This document shows, piece by piece, positions 9,951 through 18,434 of a stretch of 39,426 nt of DNA. Every line of letters starts with the position of its first letter. Position 1 is the first letter of the stretch. The translations under genes and the position numbers were made by a program. Where the stretch lies: positions 1-39,426 of the forward strand of contig NZ_JAQGJV010000083.1 in the NCBI RefSeq assembly GCF_028290435.1. Direction: 5' to 3'. Origin of the DNA: Devosia sp. Lineage in GTDB: Bacteria > Pseudomonadota > Alphaproteobacteria > Rhizobiales > Devosiaceae. The notes below the pieces were generated by a model, which had not been told where the DNA came from, did not search any database, and saw only the letters and a program-made list of their open reading frames with translations.

Positions 9951-10979
9951 TTAGCGCAGATTGTCGCGCAGGAAAATACCGATTTCAATGGGGTCGGTTT
10001 TGGCGATGCCGCTGGCGCCAAGCGCGAGCGAGCGCGCGGCAGCGATGGCGGCGCGGATTTCGCCATCGGGATTTTGATCGAGCACCACGTCGATGGCTCC
10101 GGATTTCAGACCATTGCGGGTCGGCTCGGTCAGTTCGTGGGCAATGACGCGGATGCTGCCGGAGCGGTGCGATGCGTCGAGCGCGGCGACGAGGCCAGAG
10201 TTACCTGCACCCAGATTGTAAATGCCGGAGAGGTCGGGATGGGCGGCGAGGAGATCGCCCACCAGAGCTTCGGTTTCGGCGCGCTCGTCATGGCCCTCGA
10301 TAGGACCGACCAGTGTGACGGCTGGGAATTCGGCGGCGATGGCAGCGCGAAACCCTTCGAGACGGTCGCGGTGATCGCGTAGATGCAGCGAGCCGGCAAT
10401 GAGGGCGACCTTGCCGCCTTGCGGACAGAAGCGGCCCATCAGCGAGGCGGCGGTGCGGCCGGCAGCGACATTATCGATGCCGATGAAATGGCGGCGCGAT
10501 GAGCCAGGCAGGTCGGAGACCAGCGTCATCACCACAACGCCCCGGCGGGTGGCATGGTCGACGGCGGTCAGCACCGACGCGTCCTCGCTGGCGACGATAA
10601 CGGCGCAGTCGCAATCGCGCGGGTCGAGCCCATCAAGGCTTTGCGCCAGCGCATCGGCATCCAGCGCCTTGAGCCGGATGGTGGTGAGCTGGAGGCGATC
10701 GGCCGGCGCTTCGCCAGCACGGCGTGTGACGGCATCGGCAAGGCCGGCCATGAATTCGTTGGAGCTATCGGGGATGACGAAGACCACGCGCAGATCGCGC
10801 GCCCGGGCCAATAGCGAGGCCGACAGGTCGCGCTGGAAACCCAGGCTCGCGATGGCAGTTTCGACTTTTTCTGTGGTAGCGGGGCTGACGCCGGCGCGGC
10901 CATTGAGCACGCGGTCGACCGTGGCCAGCGATACGCCGGCGGCACGGGCCACATCGTGGACGGTGGCGCGCCGTCTCAT
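9951..10979 (-). CDS. LacI-family transcriptional regulator, probable xylose-operon regulator
   Basis: The N-terminus MRRRATVHDVARAAGVSLA, followed by TVDRVLNGRAGVS, is a classic LacI helix-turn-helix and hinge. The remaining 270 or so residues form a periplasmic-binding-protein-like ligand domain (VVFVIPDSSNEFMAGL, GIDNVAAGRTAASLM, GIYNLGAGNSGLVAAL). The protein is 342 residues from the ATG at 10979; a TTG 15 bp upstream is less likely. It is transcribed in the same direction as xylB-xylA and lies 93 bp upstream of them, so control of xylose genes is a strong contextual inference; the ligand is not readable from the sequence. galM diverges from it. Confidence 0.92.
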   Translation of the reverse strand: MRRRATVHDVARAAGVSLATVDRVLNGRAGVSPATTEKVETAIASLGFQRDLSASLLARARDLRVVFVIPDSSNEFMAGLADAVTRRAGEAPADRLQLTTIRLKALDADALAQSLDGLDPRDCDCAVIVASEDASVLTAVDHATRRGVVVMTLVSDLPGSSRRHFIGIDNVAAGRTAASLMGRFCPQGGKVALIAGSLHLRDHRDRLEGFRAAIAAEFPAVTLVGPIEGHDERAETEALVGDLLAAHPDLSGIYNLGAGNSGLVAALDASHRSGSIRVIAHELTEPTRNGLKSGAIDVVLDQNPDGEIRAAIAAARSLALGASGIAKTDPIEIGIFLRDNLR

Positions 10980-11115
10980 GCCGATCTCGTCCAATCGTCA
11001 CCCCTGAATTCTGTGCCGCCACAGTCGGCAGGGGCGACCAAAAGGTCAAGTGCGAGTTGCAGGGCGGCGACAAAGCAGGCTAAAGGTTTGCCGCAAAAGA
11101 CGGAGGGGTTTCTGG

Positions 11116-12126
11116 ATGGCAATCGAAGTTTCGGCATTTGGCGAGTTCAAGGGCAAGCGGGTCGACCAGTTCCGGCTGACCAGTGAAACCGGGGTTGCGG
11201 TCGATATCATCTCCTATGGCTGCGTGGTGCGCGACTGGCGCGTGCCGGTCAATGGCGGCCTTCGTTCAGTCGTGCTGGGGTTCGACGAGTTCGACGCCTA
11301 TCCCGAACACAGCCCGCATTTCGGCTCGCTTGCCGGACGAGTCGCCAACCGGATCAAGGGCTCTTCGTTTGACCTCAACGGCAAGCACTACGACTTGCCG
11401 CCCAATGCCGGAGCGCTGCATCTGCATGGCGGCAACGAGGGTCTGGGACGGCAGGTCTGGGACGGCGAGGTTGATGGCGGCACCAATGCGGTGCGCTTCA
11501 CCCATTTCAGCCCGGATGGCGCTTCGGGCTATCCCGGCAATGTCAATTTCGCCGCTACCTACCGGCTGACCGGCAACAAGCTGCGGCTGGAGTTAGAGGC
11601 GACGACGGACCGGGCGACGCCGATCAGCCTCGTGCAGCACCAGTATTTCAACCTCGGGACCGGCAATGATGTGCTCGACCACCATGTCCAGGTGGATTCG
11701 AGCGCCTATACCGAGCTGGGCGAAGACCTGTGCCCGACCGGCGCCATCCTGCCATCGGCGGGCATGCAGTATGACCTGCGCGCCGGGCGGACGATGCGTG
11801 ACCATGCGGGCAATCCGGTGGCCTATGATATTGGGCTGGCGCTCGATACCGGGCGCAGCCATGCCGAGCCGATCGCGGTGGTGAAGGGCCCCGACGGGGC
11901 GCTGACGCTCAAGCTGTGGACCGACCGGCCGGGTGTGCAGGTCTATAATGGCGTGTGGACCGACATCGCGGTGCCGGGGCTGAACGGCAAGCGCTATGGC
12001 AAGCATTCGGGGTTGTGCCTCGAGGACCAGAATTTTGCCGACGCGGTGCACAATCCGCATTTTCCGTCGGTCATTCATTCGCCAGAACGACCCTATAGCC
12101 ACTGGTGCGAATTCGAAATCGGCTGA
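11116..12126 (+). CDS. galM: Aldose 1-epimerase (mutarotase), GalM family
   Basis: This enzyme interconverts alpha and beta anomers of aldoses such as glucose, galactose or xylose (family knowledge). The 336-residue length is typical. Visible family blocks are GRVANRIKGSSFDLNGK, LHLHGGNEGLGRQVWDG, the catalytic-His region LVQHQYFNLG, VYNGVW and the catalytic-Glu region GLCLEDQNFADAVHNP. The ATG at 11116 is preceded by GGAGGGG; an earlier in-frame Met would add a basic tail not seen in the family. It diverges from the LacI gene across a 136-bp gap that likely holds both promoters. Its place beside the xylose genes suggests a role in pentose use. Confidence 0.95.
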   Translation: MAIEVSAFGEFKGKRVDQFRLTSETGVAVDIISYGCVVRDWRVPVNGGLRSVVLGFDEFDAYPEHSPHFGSLAGRVANRIKGSSFDLNGKHYDLPPNAGALHLHGGNEGLGRQVWDGEVDGGTNAVRFTHFSPDGASGYPGNVNFAATYRLTGNKLRLELEATTDRATPISLVQHQYFNLGTGNDVLDHHVQVDSSAYTELGEDLCPTGAILPSAGMQYDLRAGRTMRDHAGNPVAYDIGLALDTGRSHAEPIAVVKGPDGALTLKLWTDRPGVQVYNGVWTDIAVPGLNGKRYGKHSGLCLEDQNFADAVHNPHFPSVIHSPERPYSHWCEFEIG

Positions 12127-12202
12127 TTTCCTGCTGACTCGAACTGTCAGGGCCTTAACGCATTGATATTCACGCGGCACCTCGCCGCGTGGAGACTTTG
12201 CC

Positions 12203-13318
12203 ATGCTGCCGTTTCAGATTGCCGTCGACGATAGCGCGCTGGAAGACCTCAAGGTCCGGTTGGCGGATACGCGGCTGCCGCAGGTGCTGGACGATGTCGG
12301 TTGGGACTACGGCATCGAGACTGGATTTCTGCGCCGGCTGATCGGCCATTGGGGCAATGCGTTCGATTGGCGGGCGACCGAGGCGCGGCTCAATGGCTTT
12401 GCGCAGTTTATCGATACCATCAATGGCGAGAGCGTACATTTCGTCCACGTGAAGGGTGAGGGTGGTCGGCATGTGCCGCTGCTGCTGACCAATGGCTGGC
12501 CTGCCAATTTCGTCGAATTGCTGCCGATCGTGCCGCTGCTGACGCGGGAGGTGGACGGCATCTCGTTCGATATCGTCATTCCGTCGCTGCCCGGCTACGG
12601 CTTTTCGGGCAAGCCGACAGCGCCGGGCATGAACCTGACCAAAGTGGCGCCGCTCTGGGCGGAGCTGATGAGCCGGCTGGGATACGAGCGCTTCTTGATA
12701 AGCGGTTCGGACCTGGGCGGCGGGGTCGAAATGGTGCTGGTCAAGACCGCGCCGGAGCGGATCATCGGGGCGCACTATTCCAATGTCTATTCGGGCTTTG
12801 CGCGGCCGGACGAGCCTACGCAAGATGAAGTGGCCTACTTCAAGGGCATCGATTATTGGGCCTTTGCCGAGGGTGCCTATGCGATGATCCAGGGTACCAA
12901 GCCGGCCACGTTGGCGGTGGGGTTGAACGATTCGCCGGCGGGGCTAGCCGCTTGGATCGCCGAGAAATACAACGGCTGGAACCAGCGTGACCGGCCAATC
13001 GAGACGGCGTTTGCGCTGGATGATCTGTGCACCATCCTGTCGGTCTACTGGTTTTCCCAGAGCATCGGCTCGTCGGTGCGGCTCTACAAGGAAGCCTTTG
13101 CCGACCATGACCTGATCAAGCCGGGCCCGCCGCACCACGTGCCGCATGGGATTTATCTGCCACCGGGGGACATGCCGGCGCCGCGGGCGTGGGGCGAGCG
13201 CCATTTGCAGAATATCGTGCGCTGGACCGAGGCCACGTCCGGAGGGCATTTTCCGGCGCTGGAATTTCCCGAAGAATTCGCCGCCGATATCCGTGCGTTT
13301 CATGCGCAGATTGCCTGA
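12203..13318 (+). CDS. Epoxide-hydrolase-like alpha/beta hydrolase with EHN domain
   Basis: The 371-residue protein begins with the N-terminal epoxide hydrolase (EHN) domain (FQIAVDDSALEDLKVRLADT), followed by an alpha/beta-hydrolase fold. The nucleophile motif GSDLGGGV puts the likely catalytic Asp at residue 170. PSLPGYGFSGKP is present, and GGHFPALEFPEEFA supplies the usual catalytic His near the C-terminus. The oxyanion motif normally His-Gly-X-Pro reads NGWP (residues 97-100), so the first His is replaced by Asn. That may change activity, and the substrate cannot be predicted. GGAG lies upstream of the ATG. It is followed 72 bp later by a WYL regulator on the same strand. Confidence 0.88.
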   Translation: MLPFQIAVDDSALEDLKVRLADTRLPQVLDDVGWDYGIETGFLRRLIGHWGNAFDWRATEARLNGFAQFIDTINGESVHFVHVKGEGGRHVPLLLTNGWPANFVELLPIVPLLTREVDGISFDIVIPSLPGYGFSGKPTAPGMNLTKVAPLWAELMSRLGYERFLISGSDLGGGVEMVLVKTAPERIIGAHYSNVYSGFARPDEPTQDEVAYFKGIDYWAFAEGAYAMIQGTKPATLAVGLNDSPAGLAAWIAEKYNGWNQRDRPIETAFALDDLCTILSVYWFSQSIGSSVRLYKEAFADHDLIKPGPPHHVPHGIYLPPGDMPAPRAWGERHLQNIVRWTEATSGGHFPALEFPEEFAADIRAFHAQIA

Positions 13319-13390
13319 CTGCCAACCCAGAGAGGAGCTTGGCGACGGTCGGGGAATCGGGCATGCCTTTTGTCCAGAGGAGAACGAACC

Positions 13391-14116
13391 ATGGACAAAA
13401 CAGAGCGACTGTTCGCGGTCATGGATGCGCTGCGGCGGCATCGCCGGCCCGTTACGGCAGCGGCTTTGGCCGAGGAGCAGAATGTTTCGGTGCGCACGCT
13501 CTATCGCGACGTGCAGACCCTTATCGGGCTGGGCGCGCCGATCGAGGGGGAAGCGGGGGTCGGCTATATGCTGAAACCCGGGTTCTTCCTGCCGCCGCTG
13601 ATGTTTTCCGCCGAGGAGCTGGAAGCCCTGGTGCTGGGTGCGCGCTGGGTGCAGGCGCAGCCGGACGATGGGCTGGCGGGGGCGGCGCAGAACGCGCTGG
13701 CCAAGATCGCCACCGCCTCGCCAGAGGACCTGCGCGACAAGATCAACGATACCGGGCTGTGGCCGGTGCTGGTAGCCAGCAAAAGGCCCCCGGTGGCGAT
13801 ATTGGGCCAGATAAGGCTGGCGATGCGGCAGGAAAAGGCGCTGCACATCGCTTATGAAGATGAGGGCGGACGCACCTCGGAGCGCAGCATCTGGCCGATC
13901 CAACTGGCCTATTACGAGGGCAAGCAGATCATCGTCGCCTGGTGCTGCATGCGCGAGGCGTTTCGCAATTTCCGCACCGACCGCATTGCGACCCTGACGC
14001 CGATCGAGGAGCGCTACGGGCGGCGCCGCCTTGCCATGGTCAAGGAATGGCGCGCCGAGCAGGAGCAAGAATGGGCCGAATGGGCGGCCGCCAGAGCCGC
14101 CACTAACCCGGAATAA
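13391..14116 (+). CDS. YafY-type HTH/WYL domain transcriptional regulator
   Basis: An N-terminal helix-turn-helix (TERLFAVMDALRRHRRPV, then LYRDVQTLIGLGAPI) is followed by a WYL ligand-sensing domain around SIWPIQLAYYEGKQIIVAWC and FRNFRTDRI. The length of 241 residues is normal for single-WYL regulators. The ATG at 13391 follows AGAGGAGAACGAACC, an excellent ribosome site, so the upstream in-frame extension is rejected. It sits just downstream of the epoxide-hydrolase gene and may regulate it or itself. Its 3' end overlaps the convergent DUF1294 gene by 14 bp. Confidence 0.92.
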   Translation: MDKTERLFAVMDALRRHRRPVTAAALAEEQNVSVRTLYRDVQTLIGLGAPIEGEAGVGYMLKPGFFLPPLMFSAEELEALVLGARWVQAQPDDGLAGAAQNALAKIATASPEDLRDKINDTGLWPVLVASKRPPVAILGQIRLAMRQEKALHIAYEDEGGRTSERSIWPIQLAYYEGKQIIVAWCCMREAFRNFRTDRIATLTPIEERYGRRRLAMVKEWRAEQEQEWAEWAAARAATNPE

Positions 14117-14753
14117 GGTTGGCGAGTTCGGCTAGGGAAATGCGGCCGGAGACGAGGCCGGCGAGCCACAGTCCATGCACGGCGGCAATCACATAGGTTA
14201 TCGCGGCAAAGCCGCGCTTGGCGGTCTTGTGGCGAAATATCTGTTGCGCCACAAGACCGCCGATAATGCCGAAGGCCAAATCGATGCCATGCAGCATGTC
14301 CTCGCTGGTGCGCCACTCACCCGCTGCGGCGCTTTGCTTGTCGCGGTAGTAGAGCCAGGCCGAGGCTGCACTCATCACCAGGTATACCGCTGCCAAAGCC
14401 ATCGGGATCGAGCCGGTGAGCCAGCCGATCCCCAGGAGGACGAGCAGGATCAGGCCAAAATAGGTCCGTGACTGGTAGCCGGATGCGGCGGGCGATGGGC
14501 TAGCTTCAGTGCCGCGCGCCAGAGCCCGGCCCTTGACCGGATTGGCCCCCCAAATGCTGACGCTGACGGCGGCAGGCCCACCATCACGACCGCGGCCGAT
14601 GACATAGCTGACACGATCACCGAGTTGCGGGCGGGTGGCGATGCGGCCGATCTGGGAAATGTGGACGAACAAGCGCTCATTGCCACCATCGGGCCTGATG
14701 AAGCCAAAACCGCGCTCGTCGTTCCACTCGATCAGTTCGCCACGGTTGGCCAT
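14103..14753 (-). CDS. Cold-shock domain fused to DUF1294 membrane domain
   Basis: Residues 1-65 or so form a cold-shock nucleic-acid-binding domain: GELIEWNDERGFGFIRP and RLFVHISQIG correspond to the RNP1 and RNP2 regions. A Pro/Ala/Ser linker leads to a membrane part with about four hydrophobic segments carrying DUF1294 features (LYYRDKQSAAAGEWRTSED, IFRHKTAKRGF). The CSD-DUF1294 fusion is a known architecture of unknown function; it would place a CSD at the cytoplasmic face of the inner membrane. I chose the ATG at 14753 because CGGAGC precedes it; an ATG 15 bp upstream is possible. Total length is 216 residues. Confidence 0.9.
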   Translation of the reverse strand: MANRGELIEWNDERGFGFIRPDGGNERLFVHISQIGRIATRPQLGDRVSYVIGRGRDGGPAAVSVSIWGANPVKGRALARGTEASPSPAASGYQSRTYFGLILLVLLGIGWLTGSIPMALAAVYLVMSAASAWLYYRDKQSAAAGEWRTSEDMLHGIDLAFGIIGGLVAQQIFRHKTAKRGFAAITYVIAAVHGLWLAGLVSGRISLAELANLIPG

Positions 14754-14829
14754 TCGCGCGCTCCGCATCGCCGCAGCATACGGGCAAGCGGTTAGCGGAA
14801 GGTGGATTTAGTACCGAGTGAGATTCTTA

Positions 14830-14859
14830 TTGATCGTCGATTGACGATGGAGTTAACAT
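14830..14859 (+). promoter_or_regulatory. Possible sigma-70-like promoter of cfa with internal inverted repeat
   Basis: TTGATC (14830-14835) and TAACAT (14854-14859) are 18 bp apart, 37 bp before the cfa start. Between them ATCGTC and GACGAT (14833-14848) form a 6-bp inverted repeat that could be an operator. Matches to consensus are moderate. Confidence 0.3.
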
Positions 14860-14896
14860 AGGCCGTTTCCGCAACAATCAGCATCCTAATTAAATC

Positions 14897-16012
14897 ATGT
14901 CCAGTACAGCCAAGAATTTCATCGAGACGCAGCTCAAGAAGACTGGAGTGGTCATTAACGGCCCCAATCCGTGGGACCCGCAGGTGCATAACGAGGCGCT
15001 GTATGGGCGCCTGCTGAGCCAGGGCACGCTGGGACTGGGCGAGGCCTATATGGACGGCTGGTGGGACGCCGAGGCGATCGACCAGTTCATCTTCCGGCTG
15101 GTATCGGCCAATATCCAGGACAATTTCCGCCCCGACTTGGCGCTGATCGGTAGCGTCTTGCGCGGCAAGCTGCTGAACATGCAGCGCCTTAAGGTGCGTG
15201 AGGTGGGTGAAAAGCACTACGACATTGGCAACGAGCTTTATGCCGCCATGCTCGACAGCCGCATGATCTATTCGTGCGGCTACTGGCAGGATGCCACCAC
15301 GCTCGACGCCGCGCAGGAGGCCAAGCTCGACCTGATCTGCCGCAAGGTGGGGCTGGAAAAGGGCATGCGCATTCTCGATATCGGCTCAGGCTGGGGCGGG
15401 TTCATGCAGTTCGCCGCAGAGCGCTATGGCGTCAGCGCGGTGGGCGTGACCATCTCCAAGGAGCAGGCGGCGCTGGCCAATGAGCGCACGCGGGGCCTAC
15501 CGGTCGAGACGCGGCTGATGGATTACCAGGCGCTCGAGGGCAAGTTTGACCGCATCATCTCGATCGGCATGTTCGAGCATGTCGGCTACAAGAATTATCG
15601 GCCCTATTTTGCCAAGGCGCGGGAGCTTCTGGTGGATGACGGGTTGATGCTGCTGCACTCGATCGGGGGCCATACCACCACCAGCCATGGCGATCCGTGG
15701 AGCGAAAAGTACATTTTTCCCAATGGCATGCTGCCCTCGGTCGCACAGATCGGCACGGCTACGGAAAAGCTGTTCGTGATGGAGGACTGGCACAACTTTG
15801 GCGCCGATTACGACAAGACGCTGATGGCCTGGCTGGAGCGGTTCGAGGCGGCCTGGCCGCAACTCGCGGACCAATATGACCAGCGCTTCTACCGGATGTG
15901 GCGCTATTACCTGACCTCATTTGCCGCGGTGTTCCGGGCGCGCAATATCGGACTGTGGCAGGTGGTACTATCGCCCCATGGCGTGCCAGGCGGCTATGCC
16001 AGCGTGCGCTAG
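14897..16012 (+). CDS. cfa: Cyclopropane-fatty-acyl-phospholipid synthase
   Basis: This SAM-dependent methyltransferase adds a methylene bridge to unsaturated acyl chains of membrane phospholipids, usually in stationary phase or acid stress (family knowledge). The 371-residue protein has the N-terminal domain (GTLGLGEAYMDGWWDAE), the family signature EKHYDIGNELYAAMLD, the SAM-binding loop ILDIGSGWGGF (E. coli Cfa has Cys where this has Ser), ISIGMFEHVG, and SEKYIFPNGMLPS. It is intact and of normal length. The ribosome site is weak, and the upstream region is more AT-rich than most intergenic DNA here. It appears monocistronic; the TMEM175 gene follows after 54 bp. Confidence 0.95.
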   Translation: MSSTAKNFIETQLKKTGVVINGPNPWDPQVHNEALYGRLLSQGTLGLGEAYMDGWWDAEAIDQFIFRLVSANIQDNFRPDLALIGSVLRGKLLNMQRLKVREVGEKHYDIGNELYAAMLDSRMIYSCGYWQDATTLDAAQEAKLDLICRKVGLEKGMRILDIGSGWGGFMQFAAERYGVSAVGVTISKEQAALANERTRGLPVETRLMDYQALEGKFDRIISIGMFEHVGYKNYRPYFAKARELLVDDGLMLLHSIGGHTTTSHGDPWSEKYIFPNGMLPSVAQIGTATEKLFVMEDWHNFGADYDKTLMAWLERFEAAWPQLADQYDQRFYRMWRYYLTSFAAVFRARNIGLWQVVLSPHGVPGGYASVR

Positions 16013-16066
16013 ACAGCGCCAGGCGGCCCCGCTATCCCAAATGAATCGGACAAGCGGGGCGGGCAC

Positions 16067-16654
16067 ATGGACGAGCATGACACTGAGCGGATGGTGCTGT
16101 TCAGCGATGCGGTGATCGCCATCACCATTACGCTCCTAGTGCTGGAACTGCGTCTGCCTGGGCCCGCTGCGGAGATGAGTGACGCTCAGTTGTGGGCCGG
16201 CATCGTCGAGACGCTACCAAACCTGTTTGCCTATATGCTCAGTTTTGTGGTGATCGGCACGTTCTGGATCGGCCATCGCCGTGCCTTTTCCCATATCAAG
16301 CGCTCCGATAGCGTGCTGATCTGGCTTAACATGTTTTTCCTGATGGCGCTGGGGCTGACGCCGTTCGTCACGGGGATTCTGGCGGAGAATGGCGGCTCGG
16401 TCGGCACCAGCCTTTATGCCGGACTGATCGCCATTGCGTCTCTGCTGTTGGGCAGCATGACGCCTTATGCCCGGCACGCGGGCCTTGCCGAACCGGCGGC
16501 CAAACACCGAGCAATATGGGCGGGCTATAGCAATGCCATTGTTTTCGGGCTGTCGATCCCGCTGGCATTCTACAATGCCGAGCTGGCGAAATATTTCTGG
16601 CTCTTGCTGCTGCCGCTCGGGGCCTTGTCGGGGCGCTATAGACGCGCGCGCTGA
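16067..16654 (+). CDS. TMEM175/DUF1211 family membrane protein, putative potassium channel
   Basis: The 195-residue protein carries RMVLFSDAVIAIT at the end of its short N-terminus, matching the RxxxFSD motif of the TMEM175 (DUF1211) family. About six hydrophobic segments follow, as in the single-repeat bacterial members, some of which form potassium-permeable channels as oligomers. The channel role is taken from the family; ion selectivity cannot be read here. The ATG at 16067 has a GGGGCGGG stretch upstream. It converges on comM with a 75-bp gap. Confidence 0.85.
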   Translation: MDEHDTERMVLFSDAVIAITITLLVLELRLPGPAAEMSDAQLWAGIVETLPNLFAYMLSFVVIGTFWIGHRRAFSHIKRSDSVLIWLNMFFLMALGLTPFVTGILAENGGSVGTSLYAGLIAIASLLLGSMTPYARHAGLAEPAAKHRAIWAGYSNAIVFGLSIPLAFYNAELAKYFWLLLLPLGALSGRYRRAR

Positions 16655-16696
16655 GTCAAGGATTCACGTGAAACTTTCCACCGCCGATCCGTGTTG

Positions 16697-16727
16697 CCGG
16701 CCCATCAGTGCTTACCCAACGGGCCGG
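16697..16727. terminator. Possible bidirectional hairpin between TMEM175 gene and comM
   Basis: CCGGCCC (16697-16703) and GGGCCGG (16721-16727) form a 7-bp stem with a 17-nt loop in the gap between two convergent genes. There is no T-tract, so this is weak support. Confidence 0.3.
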
Positions 16728-16729
16728 TA

Positions 16730-18253
16730 TCAGACCGCTGCCAAGTTGATGCGATAGCTCAGGGCCTCGGCAATGTGCGAGCGGGCGACTTTTTCGGCGC
16801 CGGCGAGATCGGCGAGGGTGCGGGCGACCTTGAGTACCCGATGATAGGCGCGGGCGGAGAGCGAGAAACGCTCGGCTGCCTGCAGCAGCAGGACCTGGCT
16901 GTCCCGGTCGGGATTGACCACTGCCTCGATCAGGGTTGGGCCAGCGGCGGCGTTGGTGTAGATGCCGGGTGCGCCGGCATCGATGTAGCGCTGGCGCTGA
17001 CGCTCGCGGGCCAGATGCACGCGCTGGGCGACCAGTGCCGAGGATTCGGCGGCGCCGCCCGGCGCGATCATATCGGCAGCGCTGACGGCTGGGACGTCGA
17101 TGCGGATATCGATGCGATCGAGAAAGGGGCCGGAGACGCGGGCCTGGTAGTCGCCGGCACAGGCGGCGCCCCGCTTGCAGGTGTGGCCCGGGCTGCCCGC
17201 CATGCCGCATTTGCAGGGGTTCATCGCGGCGATCAACTGCACGCGGGACGGGTAGGAGACGCGGGCATTGGCGCGGGCAATGACGGTTTCGCCCGATTCC
17301 AGCGGCTGGCGCAGGCTATCGAGCACCTGGGGGGCAAATTCGGGGAGTTCATCAAGGAACAGCACGCCATTGTGGGCGAGGCTGACTTCGCCGGGACGGA
17401 CGCGGAGGCCTCCGCCGACCAAAGCCGCCATCGAGGCAGAATGATGGGGTGCGCGAAACGGGCGTCGGTCGGAAATGGCGCCGCCGGCCAATTCGCCCGC
17501 AATGGACTGGATCATCGAGACATCGAGCAATTCGCGCGGATTGAGCGGCGGCAGGATGGAGGGCAGGCGGGCGGCCAGCATGGATTTGCCGGCACCGGGC
17601 GGGCCGATCATCAAGAGGTTATGCCCCCCGGCGGCGGCGACTTCGAGCGCACGACGAGCGACCTGCTGGCCACGGACTTCGCTGAGGTCGGGCAGGGCGG
17701 TATTGGGCAGATAGCGCTTCGGCAGCGGCCGCGTCGCAAGCTGATGGCCGGTGAGGTGATTGACCAGCGCCAGCAGGCTATCGGCGGCGACGATATCGAT
17801 ATCTTCACCGGCCCAGGCGGCTTCGGGGCCAGAAGCAGTAGCGCACATGATGCCGAGGCCCCGGCCGTGGGCGGCAATGGCAGCCGGCAGGATGCCCTGC
17901 ACGTGGGCGAGGCGACCATCAAGGCCCAGTTCACCCAGGGCCAGAAAGCCGTCGAGCGCGTCGCGTGGAATGGCCCCGATTTCGGCCATCAGGGCCAGCG
18001 CGATGGGCAGATCGTAATGGCTGCCTTCCTTGGGCAGGTCAGCGGGCGCCAGATTGACGGTGATGCGCTTGGGCGGCAGGCCGAGCCCCGAGGCGACCAA
18101 AGCCGCACGGACGCGCTCGCTGGATTCCTTGACCGCCTTATCGGGCAGGCCAACCATCAAAAACTTCGGCAAGCCGGGCGCGATCTGCACCTGCACGTCG
18201 ACCGGCACCGCCTCAATGCCCAGAAATGCCACCGTCGCGACCCGCGCCACCAT
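16730..18253 (-). CDS. comM: ComM/YifB family Mg-chelatase-like AAA+ ATPase
   Basis: ComM is a hexameric helicase that promotes branch migration during natural transformation and homologous recombination (family knowledge). The protein is 507 residues from MVARVATVAFLGIEAVPV, the usual family start; a longer in-frame N-terminus is rejected. An N-terminal Lon-protease-like fold (LPKFLMVGLPDKAVKESSER) precedes the ATPase core. Walker A GPPGAGKSM is near residue 217 and Walker B FLDELPEF near 299. A Cys cluster (CKCGMAG, HTCKRGAAC) follows, and there is a C-terminal Mg-chelatase domain. It is intact and typical. It diverges from the GH25 gene across 181 bp. Confidence 0.93.
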   Translation of the reverse strand: MVARVATVAFLGIEAVPVDVQVQIAPGLPKFLMVGLPDKAVKESSERVRAALVASGLGLPPKRITVNLAPADLPKEGSHYDLPIALALMAEIGAIPRDALDGFLALGELGLDGRLAHVQGILPAAIAAHGRGLGIMCATASGPEAAWAGEDIDIVAADSLLALVNHLTGHQLATRPLPKRYLPNTALPDLSEVRGQQVARRALEVAAAGGHNLLMIGPPGAGKSMLAARLPSILPPLNPRELLDVSMIQSIAGELAGGAISDRRPFRAPHHSASMAALVGGGLRVRPGEVSLAHNGVLFLDELPEFAPQVLDSLRQPLESGETVIARANARVSYPSRVQLIAAMNPCKCGMAGSPGHTCKRGAACAGDYQARVSGPFLDRIDIRIDVPAVSAADMIAPGGAAESSALVAQRVHLARERQRQRYIDAGAPGIYTNAAAGPTLIEAVVNPDRDSQVLLLQAAERFSLSARAYHRVLKVARTLADLAGAEKVARSHIAEALSYRINLAAV

Positions 18254-18434
18254 GTCTACGCCCCCACGCTGGCGCGACGCTAACAGAGGACATTCACCAG
18301 AACAAGAACATTTGGCGAACAGAAACGAGACCGTTAACCATCGGGCCAAGCCAAGATGGTGAACGCAAGCTTTCTTTAACGGGGCCATGTTGAATCAAAA
18401 GTTCAGGTGTATTGCGTCGTGAGTGTCCCCCTAG

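Noticed and set aside
16691..18283. A 530-codon open frame on the plus strand opposite comM
   Set aside because: It is antisense to an intact, well-conserved ATPase, its product is compositionally odd (Gly/Asp/Gln/His-rich), and it matches no family. It is a codon-bias shadow.
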